From assembly GCA_963714875.1 (NCBI GenBank), contig CAVQQI010000010.1, forward strand, positions 124,001-188,000: 64,000 bases of DNA. The letters run 5' to 3'. Below, piece after piece: positions 38,478-47,181 of this stretch. Numbering within the stretch: position 1 is the first letter of the stretch; each line of letters opens with the position of its first letter. This DNA comes from JBAOHV01 sp963714875. Its GTDB lineage: Bacteria; Actinomycetota; Acidimicrobiia; Acidimicrobiales; Microtrichaceae. Made by a program: the position numbers and the translations under genes. The notes beneath the pieces are model-generated. The model was not told the DNA's origin and made no database searches. It was given only the letters and a program-made list of their open reading frames with translations.

Positions 38478-38969
38478 TCAGTCCGCCCTCGTCGGGCGGG
38501 CGAAGTTCCGGTCGGGGTCGCGCGGCGGCGCCAGGAACCCGTCGCCCGGTCGCCAGCCGCTGGCGGCCAGGTCCTCGAGCACGTGGGTCATGTTCAACAG
38601 GTCCTCCTCGTAGCAGAACTTCCCGTCGCCGCCGTAGACGAGCGTGGACACCCCGGACTGCTCGTAGCGCGATCCATCGGGCCGGGTCCCGGGCAGCTGT
38701 TGTGTCCACTTGATCACCACGGTGTCGCCCTCGATCGCGGTGAACTCGATGGGGAAGTCCCAGTCCTCGAGGCCCCGCATCGACTCGTCGAAGAAGGTGC
38801 GCAGCTCGTCGATTCCCTGGATCCGCCCCCAGGCGGGGTCGATGTACACGGCGTCGTCGGTGAACATCTGGGCGAGGTCGGTCCAGCGCGCCTCGCCACG
38901 CTCGATCCGTTCGCGCAGCTCGACGTAGGCGGCGACAGTTGCTCGGACCTCATCTGCGGGGTGGCTCAT
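38478..38969 (-). CDS. SnoaL-like / NTF2-fold protein
   Basis: A 163-residue protein with the cone-shaped NTF2 fold pattern: DLAQMFTDDAVYIDPAWGRIQG, FDESMRGLEDWDF and a strand-rich C-terminal half. Such proteins are often small isomerases or polyketide cyclases; the catalytic residues cannot be fixed here. ATG at 38969. It is followed two bases on by the aldo-keto reductase, which suggests a shared pathway. Confidence 0.78.
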   Translation of the reverse strand: MSHPADEVRATVAAYVELRERIERGEARWTDLAQMFTDDAVYIDPAWGRIQGIDELRTFFDESMRGLEDWDFPIEFTAIEGDTVVIKWTQQLPGTRPDGSRYEQSGVSTLVYGGDGKFCYEEDLLNMTHVLEDLAASGWRPGDGFLAPPRDPDRNFARPTRAD

Positions 38970-39034
38970 GGCCCGATCATGCCGCAGACCGTCGGCTCCG
39001 CGACGACCGGTGCTCGACGACTGGTGTGCGATGG

Positions 39035-40054
39035 TCAGGTCGAGGTGTCGTCGAAGAAGTCGAGCACCCTGTCGTTGGCGGAGATCGACTGGTTCGTCGG
39101 CCCGGCCACGATCTCGAGCAGCGGTGCGTCGGTGCCGGCCCAGGTGTGCCCGGCGCCCAGCAGCCGCCAGTACTCGACACGTCGGCCGTCGGCGCAGTCC
39201 GGGTAGCGGTCGACGACCACGTCGTCGAACAGCTGCTCGGAGGACGGTTCCGTTGTGCACCCGGCACGGGCGGCGTTGGTCGCGACCACGTCGTCGATGT
39301 GGACCCCGAGCGGGGTGGCGAAGACCACTTCGCTACCGCTGGTGGGTGCGATCGGGTCGGCCGAGCCGTGCAGCACCATCACGTCGGTCGCGGGGGAGTC
39401 GGGGCACGGGTCGGTCAGGTTGGCGCCGCCCGAAGCGGCAACGGCAGCCATCCGCCACGGCAGGGTGCACGACAGGGCCTGGGACATGGCCGCTCCGGCG
39501 GAGAAGCCGGCGGCGAACTCCCGGTTGCGGTCGATGCACGTGCGGTCCTCGACCGCGTCGAGCAGGTCGGACAGGTAGCCGATGTCGTCGACGTTGTTCT
39601 CGAGCCCACCGGGAACGTTCCAGCGAGGACCGGGCTGGCTGCCGTGCGCGGTGATGACCACGTAGCCGCGCTCCACCGCAGCTGCTGCGAGCCCCGAGTA
39701 GCTCTCCCAGGCACTGCCGGTGGTCGAGAACGGGTGCAGGCTGAGCAGCACCGGCGCGGGGGTCCCCGTGGTGGCTGCCACGGGGACGTCGACGCGAGCA
39801 CTGCGCTGGCCGTTGCCCACGGGCACCGTCAACCTGGAACGTCCGGCGGGGAGCCCGTCGGCGGTGTCGCATCCGAGCGACGGCGCGACCTGCACGTCGG
39901 CGACCTTGCCGCGTCCATCGGGCTGGGGACGCACGGTGGGTCCGGGTGCCGGTGGCGGCACGCACGCAGCCAGCACCACGGCGAGCGATGCCCCCGCCGC
40001 GGTTGCGATGGCCGCGCGGCGCCAGCGCGTCGCTCGTCGGTTCGTGTCGCCCAT
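39035..40054 (-). CDS. Secreted esterase lipoprotein, PHB depolymerase-like (LpqC-type)
   Basis: A 339-residue exported lipoprotein. The signal peptide ends in LAAC. The alpha/beta hydrolase domain begins with APVLLSLHPFSTTG, has the elbow AAGFSAGAAMSQAL with nucleophile Ser, Asp in VLHGSADPI and a C-terminal GAGHTWAG His. Relatives cleave polyhydroxyalkanoates or feruloyl esters. Four or more extra cysteines could form disulfides. Confidence 0.84.
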   Translation of the reverse strand: MGDTNRRATRWRRAAIATAAGASLAVVLAACVPPPAPGPTVRPQPDGRGKVADVQVAPSLGCDTADGLPAGRSRLTVPVGNGQRSARVDVPVAATTGTPAPVLLSLHPFSTTGSAWESYSGLAAAAVERGYVVITAHGSQPGPRWNVPGGLENNVDDIGYLSDLLDAVEDRTCIDRNREFAAGFSAGAAMSQALSCTLPWRMAAVAASGGANLTDPCPDSPATDVMVLHGSADPIAPTSGSEVVFATPLGVHIDDVVATNAARAGCTTEPSSEQLFDDVVVDRYPDCADGRRVEYWRLLGAGHTWAGTDAPLLEIVAGPTNQSISANDRVLDFFDDTST

Positions 40055-40176
40055 GTGGTCCCGCTCCTCGTTCTGGTGCGGACCGCCGCAGCACGAGGGC
40101 CGAAGGACGCACCGTTCAGTGCATCGAGCGTAACAACGCCGACGCGCACTGCAAGCGCCCGATCCGGTGCGTCGTC

Positions 40177-41559
40177 TCAGCCGGCGTGCTCCGCGACGGC
40201 GTCGACCATCGGCTGCGGTGAGGGGATCGGTGGCGGCGCGGCTGTGGATGCCGCGGCCGCCGGGGCCGTCGTGTCGAGCGGCGGCGGGACCATGGCAGCG
40301 GCGGCCGGGCGGACCTCCAGGCGGGTGAAGTACAGCTCCGCCACACGGTCCACCAGGGCGGGGGTCAGCTGTCGAGCGAGGTTCTCATAGGACATCACCG
40401 CGTCGGCGAGCTGGCAGATGACCCCGGGCAGATAGGCCCGCAACTCGCCGTCGCCCCGTTCCTTCGCCACCTGCCGCAGGTGTGCAGCAGCCACCGCGTC
40501 CACCTCGATGCGGTGCTTGTCGGCGACCCTGACCAGGATCCAGTCGAACTGATCATCGGTGCAGGCACCGATGTACACCTTGTTGTGGATGCGGCGGAAG
40601 AACGCCTCGTCGCCCAGGTCGGAGGGGTCCAGGTTCGTGGACAGCACCGCCTTGACCTCGAAGGGGACCTCGAGCTTGCGGCCGTGCAGCGTCAGGTAGT
40701 CGACCCCGCGGTCCAGCGGCACGATCCACCTGTTCAACAGCGCGTCGGGCGTCATGGCCTGGCGGCCGAAGTCATCGATGACCAGCACACCGTTGTTGGC
40801 CTTGAGCTGCAACGGCGCGATGTAGACCCCGGTGTCCCGGTCGAGCTGCAGGTCGAGCATGCCGGCGTGCAGCTCGCCACCGGCGACGACCGCCGGCCGC
40901 TTGCACAACAGCCAGCGTCGGTCGATGCCGTGGGGCTGTTCGTCGACCAGCTCGTGCAACGTGGGATCGAACACCGACACGATCTGTCCGTCGACCGCGA
41001 TGCAGTGGGGGATGAACACGGTGTCGTCGTAGGCGCGCACCACCCGCTCCGCGACGCTCGACTTGCCGGTGCCGGGCGGTCCGTACAGGAAGATGGCTCC
41101 GCTGCCGTGGATCGCAGGGCCCAGCTGGTCCAACAGGTCCGGGGCGATGACCAGGTCCGAGAAGGACCGAGCGAGCATGTCCCGGTTGAGCTGGAGCATC
41201 GGCCGCTGTGCTGCGACCACCTCCTTGTAGGACTCCAGCGACACCGGCATGGGTCCGGCGTAGCGGCTCTCCTGGGAGCGCTGGGTCGACAGGGCCCGCC
41301 CCGCTTCGGTCACCGAGATCAGATAGGCGCGGCCCTCCATGCCGTCGTACTCGATCAACTTGCGCTGGCGCATCTCGTTGAGCAGCGCTTCGACGACGTT
41401 GATCGAGATGTGCAGACGGTCGGCCAGCGTGGTCATCGGCGTGCGGCCCTCGAGCACCGCCCGACGCAGGAGCAGATCCTCCATCAGCGATTGGCTCAGG
41501 CCCATCGAGTCCATCCGCTGGGGCGTTGCGAGGGCGGCGGCGGAACGGGGTGAGGACAT
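40177..41559 (-). CDS. Winged-helix AAA+ ATPase of unknown role
   Basis: A 460-residue ATPase. Residues 20-90 form a winged-helix domain (TPMTTLADRLHISINVVEALLNEMRQRKLIEYDG). The AAA+ core has Walker A LYGPPGTGKSSVAERV near residue 140, Walker B GVLVIDDFGRQ and sensor/arginine region AVLSTNLDPSD with FRRIHNKVYI. The last 50 residues are Pro/Ala-rich. It is not a classical regulator or a pilus motor. It stands alone, divergent from the phosphotransferase gene. ATG 41559 has a weak ribosome-binding site. Confidence 0.72.
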   Translation of the reverse strand: MSSPRSAAALATPQRMDSMGLSQSLMEDLLLRRAVLEGRTPMTTLADRLHISINVVEALLNEMRQRKLIEYDGMEGRAYLISVTEAGRALSTQRSQESRYAGPMPVSLESYKEVVAAQRPMLQLNRDMLARSFSDLVIAPDLLDQLGPAIHGSGAIFLYGPPGTGKSSVAERVVRAYDDTVFIPHCIAVDGQIVSVFDPTLHELVDEQPHGIDRRWLLCKRPAVVAGGELHAGMLDLQLDRDTGVYIAPLQLKANNGVLVIDDFGRQAMTPDALLNRWIVPLDRGVDYLTLHGRKLEVPFEVKAVLSTNLDPSDLGDEAFFRRIHNKVYIGACTDDQFDWILVRVADKHRIEVDAVAAAHLRQVAKERGDGELRAYLPGVICQLADAVMSYENLARQLTPALVDRVAELYFTRLEVRPAAAAMVPPPLDTTAPAAAASTAAPPPIPSPQPMVDAVAEHAG

Positions 41560-41728
41560 CTCGACGGGCGGCACCCGCACGTCATCGGCACGGCGCGGGC
41601 CGAGCTGAACCTTCGCCCGGCGGTGCTGAACAGCCGCGATGGGGCGGGCCCGCTGCCGCTGGTGTGCGCCACGTCGCCCGGTACCGTGTCGAGGTGACCA
41701 CGGGTTCGGCACACGGGGAGGACCGGTC

Positions 41729-43117
41729 GTGGCGGTGACCGCGGACGCCGAGACCGAGCTGGCGGGCCGGCTCGCGGACGTCCTGGAGGACCATCTGGGA
41801 GCGGTGCGCATCGAGGGGCTCGTGCGCCTGACCGGCGGAGCGTCGCGTGAGACGTGGTCGTTCGACGCGGTGCGCGACGACGGCGAACGGGTCGAGCTGG
41901 TGCTGCGGCGCGACCCATTGGCCCGGCCCGGCCCGTCGGGGGCGATGGGACTGGAGGCGAGGGCGATGCGGTGCGCCGGCGAGGTCGGGGTGCCGGTGCC
42001 GGAGGTGCTGGTCGACACCGACGACAGCGCGGCCTTCGGCGCGGCGGGCATGGTCATGGGTCGGGTGCACGGCGAGGCCCTGGGCAAGCGGATACTGCGT
42101 GACGAAACCCTTGCGCCGGCTCGTTCGTCGTTGGTGGTGCAGTGCGCGACTGCGCTGGCGAACCTGCACCGTGCGGATCCGGGTGCGCTGGGCGCCGCGC
42201 CCGAGCACGATCCGTTGGAGGCCATCCGGCGGATCCTCGACGATCTCGGCGAGCCCGTGCCCACGTTCGAGTTCGCCCTGCGCTGGTTGGAGGCGCATCG
42301 TCCGGAGCCCACGGGGCGAGGCATCGTCCACGGCGACTTCCGGTTGGGCAACCTCATGGTCGACCGTGACGGACTCGCGGCCGTGCTCGACTGGGAGCTG
42401 GTCCACGTGGGAGATCCCGCGGAGGACCTGGGTTGGTTGTGCGTACGAGCCTGGCGGTTCGGGGCAGCCCTGCCCGTGGCAGGACTGGGCGAGCGCGGTG
42501 AACTGCTCGATGCCTACGCGGCGGCGGGCGGTGCCCGGATGACCGACGAGGTGCTGCGCTGGTGGGAGGCCTACGGAACGCTGCGCTGGGGCGCCATCTG
42601 CCTGACCCAGACCGCGGTGCACCTGCACGGTGTGCTCCGCTCGGTGGAACTGGCGGCGATCGGTCGACGGGTGTGTGAGACCGAGTGGGACCTGTTGTCG
42701 CTCCTCCAGCCCCACGCGGCCCTCGCTGCGAGCGAGCGCCGGGTCCGGGCGGTGCCCGCCGACGACCCGTCGCTGCACGGACGGCCCACGGCGATCGAGC
42801 TGGTCGAGGCGGTGCGGGAGTTCCTCGTCGACCGTGTCGTCACCGCCGAGCTCGGCGCCACGTCGTACCACGCGCGGGTGGCGGCGAACGCGCTGGCGAT
42901 CGTGGAGCGCGAGCTCGCAGCGGGGCCCGACCAGCTGGAGCGACGTCGTCGGGCCCTCGGACGCCTGGGGATCCGCGACGAGGCCGACCTGTGCCAGCAG
43001 CTGCGCGTCGGTCAGGTCGACCTGGCTGGCGGCGAGGTGATCGATGTGATCGCCGACGGCGTCGTGGAGCGGCTCTCGATCGCCAACCCCGGCTACCTGG
43101 AGGCGTCGGATCGATGA
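41729..43117 (+). CDS. APH-family phosphotransferase with DUF6285 C-terminus
   Basis: A 462-residue protein. The kinase fold spans about residues 20-290, with the catalytic loop GIVHGDFRLGNLMVD and the DFG-equivalent VLDWELVHVGDPAEDLGW. Residues about 345-440 form a helical DUF6285 domain. Family members near acyl-CoA dehydrogenases act on short hydroxyacyl or drug-like substrates; no dehydrogenase is close here. GTG 41729 has GGGGAGG upstream. Confidence 0.85.
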   Translation: MAVTADAETELAGRLADVLEDHLGAVRIEGLVRLTGGASRETWSFDAVRDDGERVELVLRRDPLARPGPSGAMGLEARAMRCAGEVGVPVPEVLVDTDDSAAFGAAGMVMGRVHGEALGKRILRDETLAPARSSLVVQCATALANLHRADPGALGAAPEHDPLEAIRRILDDLGEPVPTFEFALRWLEAHRPEPTGRGIVHGDFRLGNLMVDRDGLAAVLDWELVHVGDPAEDLGWLCVRAWRFGAALPVAGLGERGELLDAYAAAGGARMTDEVLRWWEAYGTLRWGAICLTQTAVHLHGVLRSVELAAIGRRVCETEWDLLSLLQPHAALAASERRVRAVPADDPSLHGRPTAIELVEAVREFLVDRVVTAELGATSYHARVAANALAIVERELAAGPDQLERRRRALGRLGIRDEADLCQQLRVGQVDLAGGEVIDVIADGVVERLSIANPGYLEASDR

Positions 43118-43140
43118 TCCGCGGTCACTAGGGTCACCTC

Positions 43141-44043
43141 ATGATCGCACCGATGGAGGGCTCACCGGAGTGGTTCGAACGGGCGCTCGCCGTGCCCTTC
43201 GATGACGAGTACGTCGAGTTCGACGGGCGGCGCATCCACTACCTGGCCTGGGGCGAACCGAACCGCCGGGGATTGGTGTTCGTCCACGGTGGTGGGGCCA
43301 ACGCGCACTGGTGGACCCATGTGGCGGCGCACTTCGCCGAGGACTTCCGGGTGCTGGCCATCGATCTGTCGGGGCACGGCGACAGCGACCATCGCGAGCG
43401 CTACTCGCTCGAGGAGTGGACCGACGAGGTCATGGCCGTGGCGCACGCAGGGAGGCTGGTCGGCCACCCGGTCGTCATCGGTCACAGCATGGGTGGTTTC
43501 GTCACGATCGCCACTGCGGCGATCCACTCCGAGGCGCTCGCCGGCGTGATCATCTGCGACTCGCCGGTGACCGAACCGGACCCCGAGGTCGGGGCCTACC
43601 ACGTGCGGGACGCATTCGGTCGCGAGCGGACCTACGACACCGAGGTCGAAGGGCTCGCCCGGTTCCGTACCGTGCCCGAGCAGGCGAACTACCTGCCCTA
43701 CGTCATGGACCACGTGGCGCGTCGATCGCTGCGCAGGGTGGATGCCGGCTGGCGCTGGAAGTTCGACCGACAGATCTTCGCCCAGTTCGCAGGTGGGCTC
43801 CGCTCGGTCGCGCTGCCGTACCTGTCGGCGGTGACCTGCCGCCTGGCGCTGCTGCGCTCGGAGCACGGCCTGGTGACGCGTGGTATCGGTGATGCCATGT
43901 TCGAGCGCCTGGGCAGGGTCACCCCGGTCGTCGAGCTGCCGCTCGCGGGTCACCACGCGATGCTCGACGAGCCGCTGATCCTGCTCACCGCGATCCGCAC
44001 GCTCCTGGCGGACTGGGAGCACTCCGAGCCACACCTGCGCTGA
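43141..44043 (+). CDS. Alpha/beta hydrolase
   Basis: A 300-residue soluble hydrolase. The oxyanion segment is FVHGGGANAHWW, the nucleophile elbow is VIGHSMGGF and the C-terminal His is in LAGHHAMLDEP. An acid residue follows strand 7. The fold fits epoxide hydrolases, esterases or ring-cleavage hydrolases; the substrate is unknown. It starts 23 bases after the phosphotransferase stop, so the pair may be co-transcribed. Confidence 0.85.
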   Translation: MIAPMEGSPEWFERALAVPFDDEYVEFDGRRIHYLAWGEPNRRGLVFVHGGGANAHWWTHVAAHFAEDFRVLAIDLSGHGDSDHRERYSLEEWTDEVMAVAHAGRLVGHPVVIGHSMGGFVTIATAAIHSEALAGVIICDSPVTEPDPEVGAYHVRDAFGRERTYDTEVEGLARFRTVPEQANYLPYVMDHVARRSLRRVDAGWRWKFDRQIFAQFAGGLRSVALPYLSAVTCRLALLRSEHGLVTRGIGDAMFERLGRVTPVVELPLAGHHAMLDEPLILLTAIRTLLADWEHSEPHLR

Positions 44044-44080
44044 GGCGTCGGGCTCGCCGGAGCTCGCTGCGCCCCGGAGC

Positions 44081-44711
44081 TCAGTCCGCAGCGCGTGCCG
44101 CGGTGCTGACCTCGATCGCGGGCCACGTCCGTTGCATCGCTCGCACCGTGTCGACGGCCTTCACGCTGAGCTGGCTGACGAGCATCGACGGGAGGTCGTC
44201 GGTGAGCAGCTGGATGCGCAACAGGTCGCCGCGGGGCTCGAGCCGCACGGTGCAGTCGCCGGAGCGGTGGCCGTTGGACTCGAGGAAGGGGACGAGGGCC
44301 GCCTCGACGTCGCGTTCCAAGGGTGCGACGGCCTCGTTGATCGCACGTTCGCAGGCCTGTGCGACCGTTTCGCCAGCCCCGACCCGAGTGGTGACGAAGT
44401 CAGCGTAGGGGTCCAGGATGTCGGTGCCGTCCTCGATCACCGGGACACCCGCACGGAGCGCGCACGGCACCCCGTCCTCCAGCGGTGTCGGCGTCGGGCG
44501 CCACACCGCGACGCACCAGCACGGCCGCGTCGAGCGGACCGTCGATCGGGCAACGGTGGGTCTCGGTGACACCGACACAGGGGAACGGTCGACCCGTGTC
44601 GTCGTGACACCGGTGCACCGAATGGCCCTCGGCCTCGAGCAGCTGGGCCGCCTCGTCGGCGACCCCGGCGTGGCTCTCCATGATCAGCAGGTTCAACGAG
44701 GTGCCCATCAT
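44081..44711 (-). CDS. Unknown protein, frame broken near 44520, divergent from Dos-box genes
   Basis: An unrecognised protein. From ATG 44711 (or 44708) it reads MMGTSLNLLIMESHAGVADEAAQLLEAEG, a receiver-like strand-helix start, to about DAAVLVR. The next frame continues with PTPLEDGVPCALRAGVPVIEDGTDILDPYADFV and runs to the stop at 44081 with a mixed alpha/beta C-terminus. The span is 210 codons plus one base, so one extra base near 44510-44530 is suspected. Its promoter faces the DosR-like boxes at 44744-44794. Confidence 0.65.
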
Positions 44712-44743
44712 CCGATGGTCGGCCCGAGGGCGCGGCGACAACA

Positions 44744-44794
44744 GGGTCTTAGGTCCCGGGACCAAGTCCCCGAGCGATCGGTGACCTAGGCCTC
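44744..44794. promoter_or_regulatory. Tandem DosR/DevR-box-like palindromes
   Basis: GGGTCTTAGGTCCC (44744-44757) matches the core of the mycobacterial Dos box GGGACTWWAGTCCC at 12 of 14 positions. GGGACCAAGTCCC (44758-44770) is a second dyad with a one-base-shorter centre. A weaker GTGACCTAGGCCTC follows at 44781-44794. They fill the 118-base gap between two divergent genes and lie 0.7-1.2 kb before a DevR-like regulator gene. Confidence 0.65.
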
Positions 44795-44829
44795 TAGGTA
44801 CGGATGCACCATCGCCGTACCGTGCGGAC

Positions 44830-45300
44830 ATGGGATCGAGCAGGGGGTCGACGATGGAGACGATGGATCAGGGAGCGACGGGCGTGAGCGGGATCCGACC
44901 GGTGGACGACCGGTGGGCGATCGGCGATCAGGCGCCCGGCGACGTCGGAGAGATGGTCGAGTTCTCGACGTTCATCCGCGAGCGGCCGGTCGTGTGCCGC
45001 TGGGCGGGCGGCGTGCTGAGTGGCGACGACGAGCTCATCGATCGGCTCTCCCGCGTGCCACGACCACAGGGGTGGTCGGATCATCCGGCGTCGGTGGCCA
45101 AGGTCATCGGCGAAGCGATCGGGAGCACCGTCACCGTCCGGGTGGTGGACCGCCACGCCTCGATCGCTCGCGAGGGTTGTGCCGCATCGCCGGACGGTTC
45201 GGGCGCCCTGGCCCTGGGGTCGAACCCGGGTGCGGAAGGTTCCGGATCCGGGCCGGCCCGGGACGACTGCGACTGCCTCGGCGACTACTGGCTGGGTTGA
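44830..45300 (+). CDS. Hypothetical protein downstream of Dos-like boxes
   Basis: A 156-residue protein without a recognised family. It has a central segment with a hydrophobic pattern (VVCRWAGGVLSGDDELIDRLSRV) and a Ser/Gly/Asp-rich C-terminus ending CDCLGDYWLG. ATG 44830 is the first start; ATG 44854 is an alternative. A GGTACGG/CCGTACC dyad (44797-44803, 44815-44821) lies just before it. It belongs to the dormancy-type cluster by position only. Confidence 0.6.
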   Translation: MGSSRGSTMETMDQGATGVSGIRPVDDRWAIGDQAPGDVGEMVEFSTFIRERPVVCRWAGGVLSGDDELIDRLSRVPRPQGWSDHPASVAKVIGEAIGSTVTVRVVDRHASIAREGCAASPDGSGALALGSNPGAEGSGSGPARDDCDCLGDYWLG

Positions 45301-45366
45301 CATGGTGGCGAGCGGTCCGTGGGGTGTCGTGTCGTCACCTGCGGATCAGCACAGGCGGGCACATCT

Positions 45367-45381
45367 GGGTCTTTCGGCCCT
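45367..45381 (+). promoter_or_regulatory. DosR-box-like site before first PPOX gene
   Basis: GGGTCTTTCGGCCCT matches the DosR half-site form GGGACTTNNGGCCCT at 12 of 13 defined positions and lies 35 bases before the PPOX start. It could control the PPOX-devR transcription unit. Confidence 0.6.
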
Positions 45382-45415
45382 GATGCGGTCGGCCCACCCG
45401 ATCGACGATGGTCCG

Positions 45416-45898
45416 ATGTTCTCGGACCACCACGGCCTCGAGCTGCTCTCCGAGCCGGAGTGCGTCGAGCTGCTGCGATCGAAGTCGGTGGGTCGCATCG
45501 CGCTCAGCGCCAGCTCACTGCCGTTCGTGGTCCCGGTCCGCTACGTGGTCGATGGCGGCCGCATCCTGATGCGCACCGGTCAGGGAACCCGGATGGCCGC
45601 TGCCACCAGTGACGCAGTCGTCGCGTTCGAGGTCGACGACTTCGACGCCGCGCTGGATGCCGGCTGGAGCGTCATGGTCCAGGGCCTGGCACGTGAGGTG
45701 CACCGCGACCCTGCGGACGATCCCGACGTGGAGCAGATCCTGAGCAGCTGGGTCGGACCCATGCCGGCCAGGTGCTTCTCGATCCCGTTGGAGATCGTGC
45801 GTGGTCAGCGGCTGCATCCGCTCGGCGCCCCTCGACTCGGCGACGGGTCGTCGCTCGCCCAGCGGGAGTGGTCCGCGGTGACCGCCCAGGATCGTTGA
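45416..45898 (+). CDS. PPOX-class flavin/F420-binding protein 1
   Basis: A 160-residue split-barrel protein. The opening LSEPECVELLRSKSVGRIALS, then LPFVVPVRYVVDGGRILMRTGQGTRMAAA and VAFEVDDFDAALDAGWSVMVQGLAREV, is the pattern of pyridoxamine-5'-phosphate-oxidase-like proteins. Rv0080, a DosR-regulon member of M. tuberculosis, belongs to this class. ATG 45416 was chosen because the Dos-like box would otherwise overlap the gene; 45383 is an alternative. devR starts 10 bases after the stop. Confidence 0.85.
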   Translation: MFSDHHGLELLSEPECVELLRSKSVGRIALSASSLPFVVPVRYVVDGGRILMRTGQGTRMAAATSDAVVAFEVDDFDAALDAGWSVMVQGLAREVHRDPADDPDVEQILSSWVGPMPARCFSIPLEIVRGQRLHPLGAPRLGDGSSLAQREWSAVTAQDR

Positions 45899-45908
45899 GA
45901 ATGGTCCG

Positions 45909-46559
45909 ATGACGGTGCGAGCCTTTCTCCTGGACGATCACGAGATCGTCCGACGTGGGGTGCGCGAGCTGCTGGAGTCCTCGGGCGAGATCGAGGTGGT
46001 CGGCGAGGCCGGTACCGCCGAGCAGGCCTTGGACCGTGTGCCGCTGTCGAACCCCGACGTCGCGGTGCTCGATGTGCAGTTGCCCGACGGCTCCGGGGTC
46101 GAGGTCTGCCGCGAGCTGATCTCGTCGTGCCCCGGGCTGCACTGCGTGATGCTCACCTCGTTCACCGATGACGAGGCGCTGCTGGACGCGGTGATCGCCG
46201 GTGCCAGCGGCTACATCGTGAAAGACGTTCGTGGCGCGGACATCGTCGCGTCGGTGCTGCGGGTCGCGGCGGGCGAGTCGCTGCTGGACCCCGCGTTGGT
46301 GGCGCGGGCCAGGGATCGGCTGCGCCGAGGCGCCGAGGAGGATGCCCGACTGAAGGGCCTCACGCCCCAGGAGCACCGGATCCTGGCATTGCTCGCCGAG
46401 GGCCGCACCAACCGCCAGATCGCCGAGGAGATGTTCCTGGCCGAGAAGACGGTGAAGAACTACGTCTCGAACCTGCTGTCCAAGATGGGCATGAGCCGGC
46501 GCACCGAGGCGGCGGTCTACGCGGCGCGACTGGCCGAGCGGGCCCGCAACGAGCACTGA
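45909..46559 (+). CDS. devR: DevR/DosR-like NarL-family response regulator
   Basis: A 216-residue regulator. The receiver domain keeps the acidic pair (LLDDHE), phospho-acceptor D55 in VAVLDVQLPDG, the switch Thr/Ser in MLTSFT and K105 in GYIVKD. The LuxR-type HTH reads NRQIAEEMFLAEKTVKNYVSNLLSKMGMSRRTEAAV, nearly identical to M. tuberculosis DosR, including the base-contacting K, K and N of AEKTVKNYV. No DevS/DosT sensor kinase is adjacent. Regulated genes probably lie on both sides. Confidence 0.93.
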   Translation: MTVRAFLLDDHEIVRRGVRELLESSGEIEVVGEAGTAEQALDRVPLSNPDVAVLDVQLPDGSGVEVCRELISSCPGLHCVMLTSFTDDEALLDAVIAGASGYIVKDVRGADIVASVLRVAAGESLLDPALVARARDRLRRGAEEDARLKGLTPQEHRILALLAEGRTNRQIAEEMFLAEKTVKNYVSNLLSKMGMSRRTEAAVYAARLAERARNEH

Positions 46560-46614
46560 TCCGGGGCAGGGCGCCGCAGGACCCAGACGGTTGCGTGACC
46601 AAGCGCAGGTGGCC

Positions 46615-46628
46615 GGGACCAACGCCTC
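46615..46628 (+). promoter_or_regulatory. Weak DosR-box-like site before second PPOX gene
   Basis: GGGACCAACGCCTC agrees with GGGACTWWNGNCCC at most core positions (about 10 of 14) and lies 36 bases before the start of the second PPOX gene. Weaker than the other boxes. Confidence 0.4.
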
Positions 46629-46663
46629 TGGATCCGGGTACCCGCGAGTGGGAAGATCGGCCG

Positions 46664-47092
46664 ATGACTGAGCGCATCGACCATGACTGGTCCGGACTCG
46701 AGATCCTCACCACCGATGAGTGCCGGGAGCATCTCGAGAGCGAATCGGTCGGTCGCCTCGGATTCGTGGAGGCCGGTAGCCCGGTCATCCTTCCGATCAA
46801 CTACACGATGGACGGGCACGCGGTGGTGTTCCGCACCGCTGCGGGCTCGAAGCTCTCGGCGGGCATGATGCAGCGTCCGGTCTGCTTCGAGATCGACAGC
46901 TGGGACGCAGTGGACCACACCGGCTGGAGCGTGCTGGTCAAGGGCGTGGCCGACGAGGTGCTCGACGAGGGCGAGGTCGCCCGCCTCCAGGAGCTTCCCG
47001 TTCGCCCGTGGTCCCGACCCGACCTGCGCGACCACTGGGTACGGATCATGGTCGAGGAGCTCACGGGTCGGCGCATCGGTCCTGCTGACTGA
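46664..47092 (+). CDS. PPOX-class flavin/F420-binding protein 2
   Basis: A 142-residue paralogue of the first PPOX protein. It shares LTTDECREHLESESVGRLGFVEAGSPVILPINYTMDGHAVVFRTAAGSKL and VCFEIDSWDAVDHTGWSVLVKGVADEV. The class binds FMN, F420 or haem-type cofactors; the residues that decide cannot be read reliably here. ATG 46664 starts the conserved part. Both PPOX genes flank devR. Confidence 0.85.
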   Translation: MTERIDHDWSGLEILTTDECREHLESESVGRLGFVEAGSPVILPINYTMDGHAVVFRTAAGSKLSAGMMQRPVCFEIDSWDAVDHTGWSVLVKGVADEVLDEGEVARLQELPVRPWSRPDLRDHWVRIMVEELTGRRIGPAD

Positions 47093-47181
47093 CAGGTCGC
47101 TGCGGGCGCAGGTGGTTCGTGGCTCCGGCCGTCGCCGTCGCGCTCGCCGCTGGCCCGGCGCGGAGTCGGTAGCTTCGGTCG

